Shown piece by piece: positions 9,440 to 18,134 of a stretch of 36,137 nt of DNA (positions are counted from its first letter, which is position 1; every line of letters begins with the position of its first letter). The stretch covers positions 1-36,137 of the forward strand of contig CANQUT010000011.1 of assembly GCA_947627105.1 (NCBI GenBank), written 5' to 3'. A model generated the notes under the pieces. The model was given only the letters and a program-made list of their open reading frames with translations, was not told the origin of the DNA and made no database searches. The position numbers were made by a program, and so were the translations under genes. Source of the DNA: an uncultured Clostridia bacterium. Its GTDB lineage: Bacteria; Bacillota; Clostridia; TANB77; CAG-508.

Positions 9440-11278
9440 ATGTGTGGAATTGTAGGATATATTGGAAATAAAAAAGCTACTCCTGTTTTAATAAATGGAC
9501 TATTAAGTTTAGAATATAGAGGATATGATTCAGCAGGTATTGCTGTAATTGAAAATAATGAAATTTGTGTATTAAAAGATAAAGGTAGAGTTACTAATTT
9601 AAGAAAAATGCCAGAAATAGATACATTAGTAAGTTCTATTGGAATTGCACATACTAGGTGGGCAACTCATGGAAAGCCATCAAAAGAAAACTCTCACCCA
9701 CATTTAGATAATAGCAAACAATTTGCAGTTGTACATAATGGAATAATTGAAAATTATAATGAATTAAAAGAATTTTTATGTAGCAAAGGCTATAAGTTTT
9801 TATCTCAAACAGATACAGAGGTAATTCCTAATTTAATTCATTACTATTATACAAATGGTATTTCTGATGATGACAAGTTTTTAAGAGCAGTAAAGTCTGC
9901 TGTTGATGACTTAAAAGGTAGCTATGCTATTGAAGTTATTTCTAACTTATACCCTGATAGAGTAATTGTAGTTAGAAAAGATAGCCCTTTAGTAATTGGA
10001 ACAAGTAAGGAAGAAAATTTTATTTCTTCTGATATTCCAGCTATTTTGTCATATACAAAGAATTTTTATTTGTTAGATGATTATGAATATGCTGTAATTT
10101 ACAATGACCATATTCAATTTTTTGATAATTCTTTAGTTGAGCATAGTAAAGCTGTTAAAAATATTGAATGGGATGCAACTGCTGCTGAAAAAAGTGGCTA
10201 TGAAGACTATATGCTAAAAGAAATATATGAACAACCAAATTCTATTCGCGAAACAATTGGAACAAGATTTAAATTAGGTGAAAAATGTTGTTTTGATGAT
10301 ATTAATATAAGCAAAGAATATTTAAAAACAGTTAATAAAATTTATATAGTAGCTTGTGGTACAGCAATGCATGCAGGCTTAGTTGGTAAAGTAGCAATTG
10401 AAAAACTATGTAATATTCCTACAGGGGTAGATATTGCATCTGAATTTCGCTATAGAAATCCTATTATTGATGAAAATACACTTTGCATATTTATTAGTCA
10501 ATCTGGAGAAACTGCAGACACAATAGCAGCATTAAAATTAGCAAAAGAAAAGAAAGCTAAAACTATAGCAATTTCTAATGTAATTGGAAGTTCTATAACC
10601 AGAGTCTCAGATTACACTATATATACGCACGCAGGGCCAGAAATTGCTGTAGCTTCTACAAAAGCTTATACATCTCAAATAATATTGCTAGTAATTTTGG
10701 CTATGTATTTTGCAGAAAATTTAGAAAGCTGTAAAAAAGATGTTTTAGATAGCTTAAAAGTTGATATATTAGATCTTCCATCTAAAATAGAAGCTGTATT
10801 AAATGAAGTTACTGAAATTAAGGAATTTGCTAATAAGATTTATACTGAAAAAGATATGTATTTCTTAGGCAGAGGAAATGACTATTATGTAGCTATGGAA
10901 GGCTCTTTAAAACTAAAAGAAATTTCATATATTCATTCTGAAGCATATGCCTCTGGAGAACTAAAACATGGTCCAATTGCATTAATTGAAAATGATGTTA
11001 CAGTTATTGGAATTTTAACAGATAGTAATTTAGTAGATAAATCTATTAGTAATATTCAAGAAGTAGTATCAAGAGGTGCTAAAACTTTAGTAATTACAAA
11101 CCAAAGATTAACTAATAATAATTTTGATTTTATTATAAATATACCTGAAACTAATAATTTAATATCACCTGTACTTTCAGTAATTCCACTTCAACTTTTG
11201 GCTTACTATATTTCTAAAAATAAAGGTCTAGACGTAGATAAGCCAAGAAATTTAGCAAAATCTGTTACTGTAGAATAA
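9440..11278 (+). CDS. glmS: Glutamine--fructose-6-phosphate aminotransferase (isomerizing)
   Basis: This makes glucosamine-6-phosphate from fructose-6-phosphate and glutamine, the first step to UDP-GlcNAc for wall synthesis. The start is the ATG at 9440, preceded by AAGGAGG; it exposes Cys2 of MCGIVGYIG, the glutaminase nucleophile, after Met removal. The class II glutaminase domain covers residues 1 to about 220, with THGKPS and the NxHPH segment visible. Two SIS sugar-phosphate domains follow (about 285-425 and 460-600), with CGTAMHAG and SQSGETADT. The protein ends with KPRNLAKSVTVE, the usual C-terminus. At 612 aa it is full length. It is monocistronic, with a strong terminator 8 bases after the stop. 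Confidence 0.97.
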   Translation: MCGIVGYIGNKKATPVLINGLLSLEYRGYDSAGIAVIENNEICVLKDKGRVTNLRKMPEIDTLVSSIGIAHTRWATHGKPSKENSHPHLDNSKQFAVVHNGIIENYNELKEFLCSKGYKFLSQTDTEVIPNLIHYYYTNGISDDDKFLRAVKSAVDDLKGSYAIEVISNLYPDRVIVVRKDSPLVIGTSKEENFISSDIPAILSYTKNFYLLDDYEYAVIYNDHIQFFDNSLVEHSKAVKNIEWDATAAEKSGYEDYMLKEIYEQPNSIRETIGTRFKLGEKCCFDDINISKEYLKTVNKIYIVACGTAMHAGLVGKVAIEKLCNIPTGVDIASEFRYRNPIIDENTLCIFISQSGETADTIAALKLAKEKKAKTIAISNVIGSSITRVSDYTIYTHAGPEIAVASTKAYTSQIILLVILAMYFAENLESCKKDVLDSLKVDILDLPSKIEAVLNEVTEIKEFANKIYTEKDMYFLGRGNDYYVAMEGSLKLKEISYIHSEAYASGELKHGPIALIENDVTVIGILTDSNLVDKSISNIQEVVSRGAKTLVITNQRLTNNNFDFIINIPETNNLISPVLSVIPLQLLAYYISKNKGLDVDKPRNLAKSVTVE

Positions 11279-11285
11279 AAATTCA

Positions 11286-11321
11286 AAAATCACCTTAAAG
11301 CATTAAGCTTAAGGTGATTTT
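11286..11321 (+). terminator. Terminator after glmS
   Basis: A 13-bp stem (AAAATCACCTTAA at 11286-11298 with its complement at 11309-11321) around a 10-base loop is followed by T-rich sequence. It is A-rich on the other side, so it may also serve the converging purA gene. A second, AT-only hairpin lies at 11330-11349. Confidence 0.85.
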
Positions 11322-11355
11322 TGTTTCCCTTTAAAAGAGACTTTTTAAATAGATG

Positions 11356-12751
<1,396 letters not shown>

Positions 12752-12775
12752 GGGGCATTGGCTAAATTATGGTCT

Positions 12776-12804
12776 TTGTAGTTATAAATTAAGGGTTTTA
12801 TAAT
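12776..12804 (+). promoter_or_regulatory. Promoter for structured RNA candidate B
   Basis: TTGTAG (12776-12781) and TATAAT (12799-12804) are 17 bases apart on the plus strand. The predicted start, near 12811, falls on the first base of the closing stem of element B. Confidence 0.5.
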
Positions 12805-12810
12805 TAACCC

Positions 12811-12929
12811 GCTTAAATAGTACTATTTTTCGCAGTTTTGAAAGGTCCCGTTCTGACTCTACTTCTTTGAGTTCTCTTCTGCAACGGGCATTTGAAAAAC
12901 AAGAAAACTAGTACTATTTAAGCAAGTTA
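12811..12929 (+). ncRNA. Candidate structured RNA B
   Basis: A perfect 15-bp inverted repeat (GCTTAAATAGTACTA at 12811-12825 with its complement at 12909-12923) closes the element. Inside, GTTTT/AAAAC (12835-12839 with 12896-12900) and CCCGTT/AACGGG (12847-12852 with 12883-12888) stack in register, separated by internal loops of 7-9 bases per side, under an apical region with a small ACTC/GAGT hairpin. No reading frame is present. The G+C-rich apical part stands out in this AT-rich gap. The 5' end matches the predicted promoter start. I recognise no known RNA class and see no convincing terminator. The rest of the 12631-12989 gap is the purA promoter and leader and AT-rich sequence. Confidence 0.45.
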
Positions 12930-12989
12930 GCTAATAAATCTCCATAGAATCTTATTTGATTTTTAGCTTTGTTAGATTTCATTTAACTT

Positions 12990-13250
12990 TTAAATAAAAA
13001 CCTTTAAAATAATTAATAATATTGCTCCTGGAATTCCTAAAATACCTACTAACAAAGATGTTACTACATTAAGCCCTATATGAAAGCTAAATATTTGCCC
13101 TATTAGGTTTATTATAAAAATTAGAAGTCCTCCTAAAACTGAATTTAATATAAGCCTTCCAATGGCTTTTAGTGGAATAGAAAAAATTTTCCCTATTATC
13201 CAAAAAGCAAATATACAACCTAAAATAATAAAAGCATTAAAAAAATCCAA
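12990..13250 (-). CDS. bofA: BofA-family membrane protein
   Basis: The 86-aa protein is almost wholly hydrophobic, with two or three membrane helices. It ends with the family's characteristic VTSLLVGILGIPGAILLIILKVF, preceded by LILNSVLGGLLIFIINLIG. In Bacillus, BofA holds the SpoIVFB protease inactive until late sporulation. In this organism the role is inferred from family only. The start codon is TTG; no ATG lies in frame near it, and the ribosome site is weak. It follows yaaL by 57 bases, the same gene pair as in Bacillus. Confidence 0.8.
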   Translation of the reverse strand: MDFFNAFIILGCIFAFWIIGKIFSIPLKAIGRLILNSVLGGLLIFIINLIGQIFSFHIGLNVVTSLLVGILGIPGAILLIILKVFI

Positions 13251-13307
13251 ATTATATCACCACGCCTTTATTAATCATTATGATATAACTTGGACAAATA
13301 TGACAAA

Positions 13308-13583
13308 CTATCCTACTTGATTTGTTCTAAAATATAATTCTTCAATCATATTTAAAGAAATTCCTACTTTTCTTGCTTTATTTACTAAAAAGTCTAACTT
13401 GCTTTTGCTTGCCTTAATTTGATAAATATAATAATCAACTAATCCTGCTTCTGCAGTTTCAAAATTTTTTATAGCTAAATCTAATTCTTTTTTTGATTTT
13501 AATACGCTTGTAATTAATTCAACTTTCTTTTCTTCGGCTGTTTTTTCAATAAATAAACTTTCTTTTTGGAAATTTTCGTACAT
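13308..13583 (-). CDS. yaaL: DUF2508 (YaaL-like) family protein
   Basis: The 91-aa protein is charged and mainly helical. A KSKKELDLAIKNFETAEAGLVDYYIYQIKASKSKLDFLV core matches the DUF2508/YaaL type, which in Bacillus sits directly before bofA as here. Its function is unknown. AAAGGAGATG precedes the ATG. It is cytosolic, with no signal or membrane segment. Confidence 0.75.
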   Translation of the reverse strand: MYENFQKESLFIEKTAEEKKVELITSVLKSKKELDLAIKNFETAEAGLVDYYIYQIKASKSKLDFLVNKARKVGISLNMIEELYFRTNQVG

Positions 13584-13649
13584 ATTTATTCATCTCCTTT
13601 AAAACATGCTTGTTAAAACTTTTAGTATTATATACCAATTTTTATTTTT

Positions 13650-14498
13650 CTATTCAACAATGCTATATATTATAATTCCAAGTGATTGTATTACAAATAA
13701 ATTTACAATATTAGAAGTTAGCAAATTATTAGTAGCTTCTATTACGCCATCTTCTAAATTTTGTTTATTTAATTTGTAATGTTTTTGGGCTTCTAAAAAA
13801 GTAATTAGTTCTGGTATGCTTGTTATAAAGCCAAGTAAAATACCTATAAACCACTCTGGTACATTAAAAATAGAATTTAAATTTTCTAATGTATTACTTA
13901 GTAAATTTCCAATAAAATAAAGAAAAATTGATATAAAAATTAAAAATACAATATTTTTTATAACTATTTTTTTCTTTCCTTTTACCCATTTTTGTTCTTC
14001 TTGTATTTTCTTTTCTTGCTGAGTGGTTTTGTTTAAGTATAATTTATGAGAATTATTATTTATAAAGTAAAAAAGCAACAGTAGTAGCACAAATATTGGA
14101 ACAATTTGAATAGAAAAATCTATTTTAAATATAAAAAATAATACTGGAATAATAATTGTAAAAATAGCCATAATTAAATCTATTTTAATTGCTTTTTTAC
14201 TTAGAATTCTTTGATTTTTATTTAAAAATATTGTAGCTAAGTACTGAATTAAATTTATAACATTAGAACTTATAATATTATAACTACTTACAGAAATTAG
14301 ACCTGTAAATGCAGAAAAAGACACTGTTAATAATTCTGGCACAGATGTAGCTATTCCAGAAATGTTTCCCACTGTTTTTGGTTTTAAATTTAAACTCTCT
14401 GCTAAGTTTCTTAAAACTGTTACTAAAAAATATTTAGATATTAATACAATTATTGTTGTGTAAAAAATAAATTTTAAAAATTCTAAAATAAAATTCAT
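13650..14498 (-). CDS. Na+/Ca2+ exchanger-type (CaCA superfamily) membrane protein
   Basis: The 282-aa protein has about ten predicted membrane helices in two halves separated by a charged loop (about residues 150-178, rich in Lys, Gln and Glu). Each half carries an alpha-repeat: GIATSVPELLTVSFSAFTG followed by SSNVINL (about 47-83), and GFITSIPELITFLEA followed by TSNIVNL (about 220-263). The acidic Glu in each SxPE motif is the cation-binding residue of the family. It likely exchanges Ca2+ or another cation for Na+ or H+; the ion is inferred. The upstream region contains element C. The ribosome site (AAAGG) is weak. Confidence 0.8.
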   Translation of the reverse strand: MNFILEFLKFIFYTTIIVLISKYFLVTVLRNLAESLNLKPKTVGNISGIATSVPELLTVSFSAFTGLISVSSYNIISSNVINLIQYLATIFLNKNQRILSKKAIKIDLIMAIFTIIIPVLFFIFKIDFSIQIVPIFVLLLLLFYFINNNSHKLYLNKTTQQEKKIQEEQKWVKGKKKIVIKNIVFLIFISIFLYFIGNLLSNTLENLNSIFNVPEWFIGILLGFITSIPELITFLEAQKHYKLNKQNLEDGVIEATNNLLTSNIVNLFVIQSLGIIIYSIVE

Positions 14499-14540
14499 TG
14501 TAGGCCTTTCATGTTACAATTCACAGCCTTAAAATTATCC

Positions 14541-14616
14541 GCCACGCGCCCAACGTATTATATATGTTTTTTCTAGGGCTAAAGCACGAAAAAACATATA
14601 TAATGAAGCAAGTGGC
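14541..14616. ncRNA. Candidate pseudoknotted RNA element C
   Basis: A perfect 17-bp stem (ATTATATATGTTTTTTC at 14557-14573 with its complement at 14588-14604) is bracketed by GCCAC (14541-14545) and GTGGC (14612-14616). The 14-base loop holds GGGC (14576-14579), complementary to GCCC (14548-14551) in the segment between outer and inner stems, which would make a pseudoknot. Such a layout recalls small ribozymes and riboswitches. I could not match it to twister, pistol or any riboswitch consensus I know. It lies between the divergent exchanger gene and serS, so it could be a leader of either or independent. The strand is not decided. Confidence 0.4.
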
Positions 14617-14689
14617 TACTCTAAAATTTATAATTAACTGTAACTAGTAGCTATTATTCCCATTTATTTCATGTTTTATTTAAATAGGA

Positions 14690-14718
14690 TTGAAAAATAT
14701 CAAATAAAGTGTTAAAAT
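14690..14718 (+). promoter_or_regulatory. serS promoter
   Basis: TTGAAA (14690-14695) and TAAAAT (14713-14718) are 17 bases apart. The leader of about 80 bases contains a 6-bp hairpin, GGAAAG/CTTTCC (14745-14760). It has no T-box specifier or AGGGTGGNACCGCG element, which Firmicute serS genes often carry. Confidence 0.6.
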
Positions 14719-14803
14719 AGCTTTATTCTAAAAGTTGTTTCTATGGAAAGTGTGCTTTCCTAAAAATAGATTTTGAAAATAACCAATTAAGGAGGAAATT
14801 AAA

Positions 14804-16090
14804 ATGATAGACATTAAATTTTTAAGAGAAAATCCAGATGTTGTTAAAGAAAACATTAAGAAAAAATTTCAAGATCATAAGCTTCATTTAGTAGATGAAG
14901 TAATTGAATTAGATGCAAAGAATCGTGAAGCAAAATTAAATGGTGATGAATTAAGGAGCAAAAGAAATTCACTAAGTAGCGAAATTGGCAATTTAATGAA
15001 ACAAGGTAAAAAAGAAGAAGCGGAAAATATAAAAAAGCAAGTTTCAGAAATCAACGAAAAATTACTTGAAAATGAAAAGCTAGAAGAAGAATATGGAATG
15101 CAAATTACTGAAAGAATGATGAAAATTCCAAATATTATTCACGAATCTGTACCTATCGGAAAAGATGATAGTCAAAATGTTGAAATTCAAAAATTTGGAG
15201 ATCCTATTGTTCCTTCTTATGAAATTCCTTACCATACAGATATTATGGAAGCGCTAGAAGGAATTGATTTAGATAGTGCACGTAGAGTTGCAGGAAACGG
15301 TTTTTATTACTTAATGGGAGATATTGCAAGACTTCACTCTGCTGTTATTTCTTATGCTAGAGATTTTATGATTAGCAAAGGATTTACTTATTGTGTTCCA
15401 CCTTTTATGATTCGTAGTAATGTAGTAACAGGTGTTATGAGCTTTGAAGAAATGGATGCTATGATGTATAAAATTGAAGGTGAAGATTTGTATTTAATTG
15501 GTACAAGTGAACATTCTATGATTGGTAAATTTAAAGATCAAATTTTACCAAAAGAAAACTTGCCATATACTATGACATCTTATTCTCCATGTTTTAGAAA
15601 AGAAAAAGGTGCACATGGTATTGAAGAACGTGGCGTTTACCGTATTCACCAATTTGAAAAACAAGAAATGATAGTTGTTTGCGAACCAGAAGATAGCTAT
15701 AAATGGTATGAAAAATTATGGTCTTATACAGTAGAATTATTTAGAAGTATGGAAATTCCAGTTCGTACATTAGAGTGCTGTAGTGGAGATTTAGCAGATT
15801 TAAAGGCTAAAAGCTGTGATGTTGAAGCATGGAGCCCAAGACAACAAAAATATTTTGAAGTTGGTAGCTGCTCTAATTTAACAGATGCACAAGCTAGACG
15901 TCTTGGAATTCGTATTAAAGGTGAAAAAGGAAATTATTACGCACATACTTTAAATAACACTGTAGTTGCTCCACCTCGTATGTTAATTGCATTTTTAGAA
16001 AATCACTATCAGGAAGATGGAAGCATTACTATTCCAGAAGTTTTATGGCCATATATGGGTGGTACTAAAATTTTAAGACCTAAAAAGTAA
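14804..16090 (+). CDS. serS: Seryl-tRNA synthetase
   Basis: This charges tRNA-Ser (and the selenocysteine tRNA, if present) with serine. The N-terminal tRNA-binding coiled coil spans about residues 30-110. The class II catalytic core follows: motif 2 as PCFRKEKGAHG...RGVYRIHQFEKQE (about 262-289), the serine-binding TSEH (near 236), and motif 3 as VVAPPRMLIAFLENHYQ (about 388-404). At 428 aa it is full length. AAGGAGG precedes the ATG. It heads a plus-strand run with a 271-aa gene and engB, with gaps of 13 bases. Confidence 0.97.
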   Translation: MIDIKFLRENPDVVKENIKKKFQDHKLHLVDEVIELDAKNREAKLNGDELRSKRNSLSSEIGNLMKQGKKEEAENIKKQVSEINEKLLENEKLEEEYGMQITERMMKIPNIIHESVPIGKDDSQNVEIQKFGDPIVPSYEIPYHTDIMEALEGIDLDSARRVAGNGFYYLMGDIARLHSAVISYARDFMISKGFTYCVPPFMIRSNVVTGVMSFEEMDAMMYKIEGEDLYLIGTSEHSMIGKFKDQILPKENLPYTMTSYSPCFRKEKGAHGIEERGVYRIHQFEKQEMIVVCEPEDSYKWYEKLWSYTVELFRSMEIPVRTLECCSGDLADLKAKSCDVEAWSPRQQKYFEVGSCSNLTDAQARRLGIRIKGEKGNYYAHTLNNTVVAPPRMLIAFLENHYQEDGSITIPEVLWPYMGGTKILRPKK

Positions 16091-16103
16091 AGGATATTTA
16101 GCA

Positions 16104-16919
16104 ATGAACAAAGTAAATCAATATAGTTTTCGTAACATAAGAAAAGAAAAATTACTGCCATCTTCATTAAGAAAATCTTTAGAAGATGGTAAAGAATTTT
16201 TAGAAGATAATGAAGAAATAATACCAGATGCTATGGTATATGAATTAAATGATAATAAAGTAGTAGAAGAATATTTGTTTAAAGATGGAGCTGCTACTTT
16301 ATACTGTGATAATGGCGATGGTACTTTTGCGAAAATTTTTGATTCCCAAAAAAGTGGCAATGCTTATGTTTATACTATCTATAGACCAAATGGCATCTAT
16401 GCAATGGAAGCAGAAAATAGACATATAACTTATGCTTTTTATATGACAGCAAGAGATTTTGAAAAATATGGTGATATGCAAAATAAAATTAGCAAAATTC
16501 CTTATTCTATAAGAGAATTTATTACTGATTCTTTTTTCAATATGTCTGCAGTTCCTATTGTTGAAAAAGGTAGGGTTATTGGGAAGTTTGCTTCTTATTA
16601 TGAAACTTTAAAAGCACTTTTTATGAAATATTATATGGCATCAGAATATATTCCAGCAAGTGTTATTATTAACAATATATCTGGAATTTTAAATCATTAT
16701 ATTGCAACGGGAAAGTTAAGGAAAATAGAACTAATAGATAATTGGGTTAAATTAGGACATTTTCAGCAATTATGTTCATCTCCTTATGGTAAAATTAGAG
16801 CATTTGTTTCTGATCCTACTCATGTTGACTTAAGAGAACTTGCAGAAACATTACAAAAAAGTTCAAGAAACATCTCTAATTTATTAGATATGTATTTGCA
16901 AGAAGAATTAGAAAGATAA
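16104..16919 (+). CDS. Unrecognised 271-aa protein between serS and engB
   Basis: I recognise no family. The protein is soluble, with no signal peptide or membrane segment. The N-terminal half (about 1-145) looks strand-rich (for example GAATLYCDNGDGTF and VYTIYRPNGIYAME), while the C-terminal half is helical (from about 150, with LRELAETLQKSSRNISNLLDMYLQEELER at the end). It is joined to serS and engB by gaps of 13 bases each, so it is probably co-transcribed with them. Codon use matches the neighbours, so it appears native. The LAETLQKSSRNISNLLD segment has a faint helix-turn-helix look, but this is weak. Confidence 0.75.
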   Translation: MNKVNQYSFRNIRKEKLLPSSLRKSLEDGKEFLEDNEEIIPDAMVYELNDNKVVEEYLFKDGAATLYCDNGDGTFAKIFDSQKSGNAYVYTIYRPNGIYAMEAENRHITYAFYMTARDFEKYGDMQNKISKIPYSIREFITDSFFNMSAVPIVEKGRVIGKFASYYETLKALFMKYYMASEYIPASVIINNISGILNHYIATGKLRKIELIDNWVKLGHFQQLCSSPYGKIRAFVSDPTHVDLRELAETLQKSSRNISNLLDMYLQEELER

Positions 16920-16932
16920 GAGGTATTTAATT

Positions 16933-17520
16933 ATGATAATTAAAAATCCAGAGTTTAAAATTTCAGCTGTAAGTCCTAAGCAATACCCTAACGATAATTT
17001 GCCACAGCTTGTGTTAGTTGGAAAGTCTAATGTTGGAAAGTCTTCTTTTATAAATACTTTGCTAAATCGTAAACAGCTTGCAAGAACTAGTAGCGAACCT
17101 GGAAAGACAAGACAAATTAATTTTTATAATATGGACAATAAATTTTATTTTGTAGATTTACCTGGATATGGCTTTAGTAAAATGTCTAAACAAGAACAAG
17201 AAAAAGTAGGAAATTTTATTGAACAATATTTACAAACAAGCAAAAATATTGCACTTATTATTTTTTTAGTTGATATTAGACACGCTCCTACTGAAAATGA
17301 TAAATTAATGTATGACTACATTTTCAAAACAAATCTTCCTTGTATAGTAATTGCAAATAAAGCTGATAAAATTGCTATTACAAAGGTTGATGAATATGTT
17401 AAATCTTTGCAAGAGAATTTAAATCCTTTAAGAGATTTAGAGTTTCTTCCATTTTCTTCTGAAAAGAAAATATACACAGAAAGAGTTTGGGAAGTGATTG
17501 AAAATAGCTTAAATATTTAA
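16933..17520 (+). CDS. engB: Ribosome biogenesis GTPase YsxC/EngB
   Basis: The 195-aa GTPase helps late 50S ribosome assembly. The GTP-binding motifs are G1 GKSNVGKSS (30-38), G2 within RTSSEPGKTRQINFY, G3 DLPGYG (about 76-81) and G4 NKAD (about 141-144). The FLPFSS segment near the end is the G5 region. Length and sequence are typical. The AGAGG ribosome site is modest. It ends a serS-led run; the stop codon is the first base triplet of a 22-base tandem duplication. Confidence 0.96.
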   Translation: MIIKNPEFKISAVSPKQYPNDNLPQLVLVGKSNVGKSSFINTLLNRKQLARTSSEPGKTRQINFYNMDNKFYFVDLPGYGFSKMSKQEQEKVGNFIEQYLQTSKNIALIIFLVDIRHAPTENDKLMYDYIFKTNLPCIVIANKADKIAITKVDEYVKSLQENLNPLRDLEFLPFSSEKKIYTERVWEVIENSLNI

Positions 17521-17561
17521 TATAAATAAATTTACTATTTAATATAAATAAATTTACTATT
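17518..17561. repeat. 22-base tandem duplication at the engB stop
   Basis: Two identical 22-base units (17518-17539 and 17540-17561) begin with the TAA stop of engB and read TAATATAAATAAATTT... They look like a recent slippage duplication and end just before the promoter of the 76-aa gene. Confidence 0.9.
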
Positions 17562-17565
17562 TTAG

Positions 17566-17594
17566 TTGATTTTTTGTCAAAGTAAGAGTATAAT
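17566..17594 (+). promoter_or_regulatory. Promoter of the 76-aa orphan gene
   Basis: TTGATT (17566-17571) and TATAAT (17589-17594) are 17 bases apart. The predicted leader of about 40 bases has a small CTCC/GGAG hairpin and then AAGGAGGACA before the ATG. Confidence 0.6.
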
Positions 17595-17639
17595 ATATAG
17601 TAACTCCCAAGTGGAGAATATCTTAAGGAGGACATATAT

Positions 17640-17870
17640 ATGTCAAGAAACCGGAAGTATGTAATTGTCCGCTTTGCTGACCACGATTGTGCGATGAATG
17701 CTTTTGATGCATTTCGTAAGAATTTTCCGAGTCAGCTTGTTGCTTCACAGGATTTATCCAAAGTTGAAGAATCAACAGTTTATATTCAGGAAGACTCCCT
17801 TAATGTTTCCAATGGCACTGCAAGAACATTTTTGCAGGGATGCCACGGAGCCATTCCTGTTTCCGGCTAA
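17640..17870 (+). CDS. 76-aa protein of unknown function, GC-rich orphan
   Basis: I do not recognise this protein. It starts MSRNRKYVIVRFADHDCAM, is soluble, has no membrane segment, and ends with a Cys/Gly-rich LQGCHGAIPVSG. Two cysteines lie at residues 17 and 68. The first 45 residues could form a small beta-alpha-beta unit. The gene is a self-contained unit with its own promoter, an excellent ribosome site (AAGGAGGACA, as in purA) and a strong terminator 13 bases after the stop. G+C is in the mid 40s by eye. It uses CGG, CGC, CGT and CAG, where neighbouring genes prefer AGA and CAA, so it is probably acquired DNA. Confidence 0.7.
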   Translation: MSRNRKYVIVRFADHDCAMNAFDAFRKNFPSQLVASQDLSKVEESTVYIQEDSLNVSNGTARTFLQGCHGAIPVSG

Positions 17871-17883
17871 TCCTTACAAAATT

Positions 17884-17909
17884 AGAGGTGGCATTTAGCC
17901 ACCTCTTTT
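17884..17909 (+). terminator. Terminator after the 76-aa gene
   Basis: A 9-bp stem (AGAGGTGGC/GCCACCTCT) with the loop ATTTA is followed by TTTTA. The stop of the converging DUF951 gene is 2 bases further on, so the hairpin probably serves both directions. Confidence 0.85.
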
Positions 17910-17910
17910 A

Positions 17911-18102
17911 TTATTTACTATTTTCATTAGTTATATTTTTAGTAATTGCCTTTAATGCCTTTTGCCTTTCCATAGTAACTATATGTCCACAGCCTAAACA
18001 TTTTAATTTAAAATCTACACCTACTCTTGTTAGTTCCCAAAGTTTGCTACCACAAGGATGCTCTTTTTTAGTTCTAACAATATCTCCAATATTATACTCC
18101 AT
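17911..18102 (-). CDS. DUF951 family protein
   Basis: This 63-aa protein matches the DUF951 pattern: GDIVRTKKEHPCGSKLWELTRVG followed by DFKLKCLGCGHIV. The CGS and CLGCG cysteines could bind a metal. Members are common in Firmicutes and lack a known role. Here it follows gltX by 32 bases and is last in the RNase J-gltX run. Confidence 0.85.
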   Translation of the reverse strand: MEYNIGDIVRTKKEHPCGSKLWELTRVGVDFKLKCLGCGHIVTMERQKALKAITKNITNENSK

Positions 18103-18134
18103 ATTTTTAATAATTTACCTTCCATTTTTACATT

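Noticed and set aside
12811-12929. Element B as a purine riboswitch of purA
   Set aside because: It lies upstream of the purA promoter, is predicted on the other strand, and lacks the three-way junction core.
14541-14616. Element C as a known self-cleaving ribozyme (twister or pistol)
   Set aside because: The GGGC/GCCC pairing recalls these, but the conserved bases around their cleavage sites could not be found, so no class is claimed.
14719-14803. T-box riboswitch before serS
   Set aside because: The leader is about 80 bases and has no AGGGTGGNACCGCG antiterminator or specifier stem; likewise none precedes gltX.
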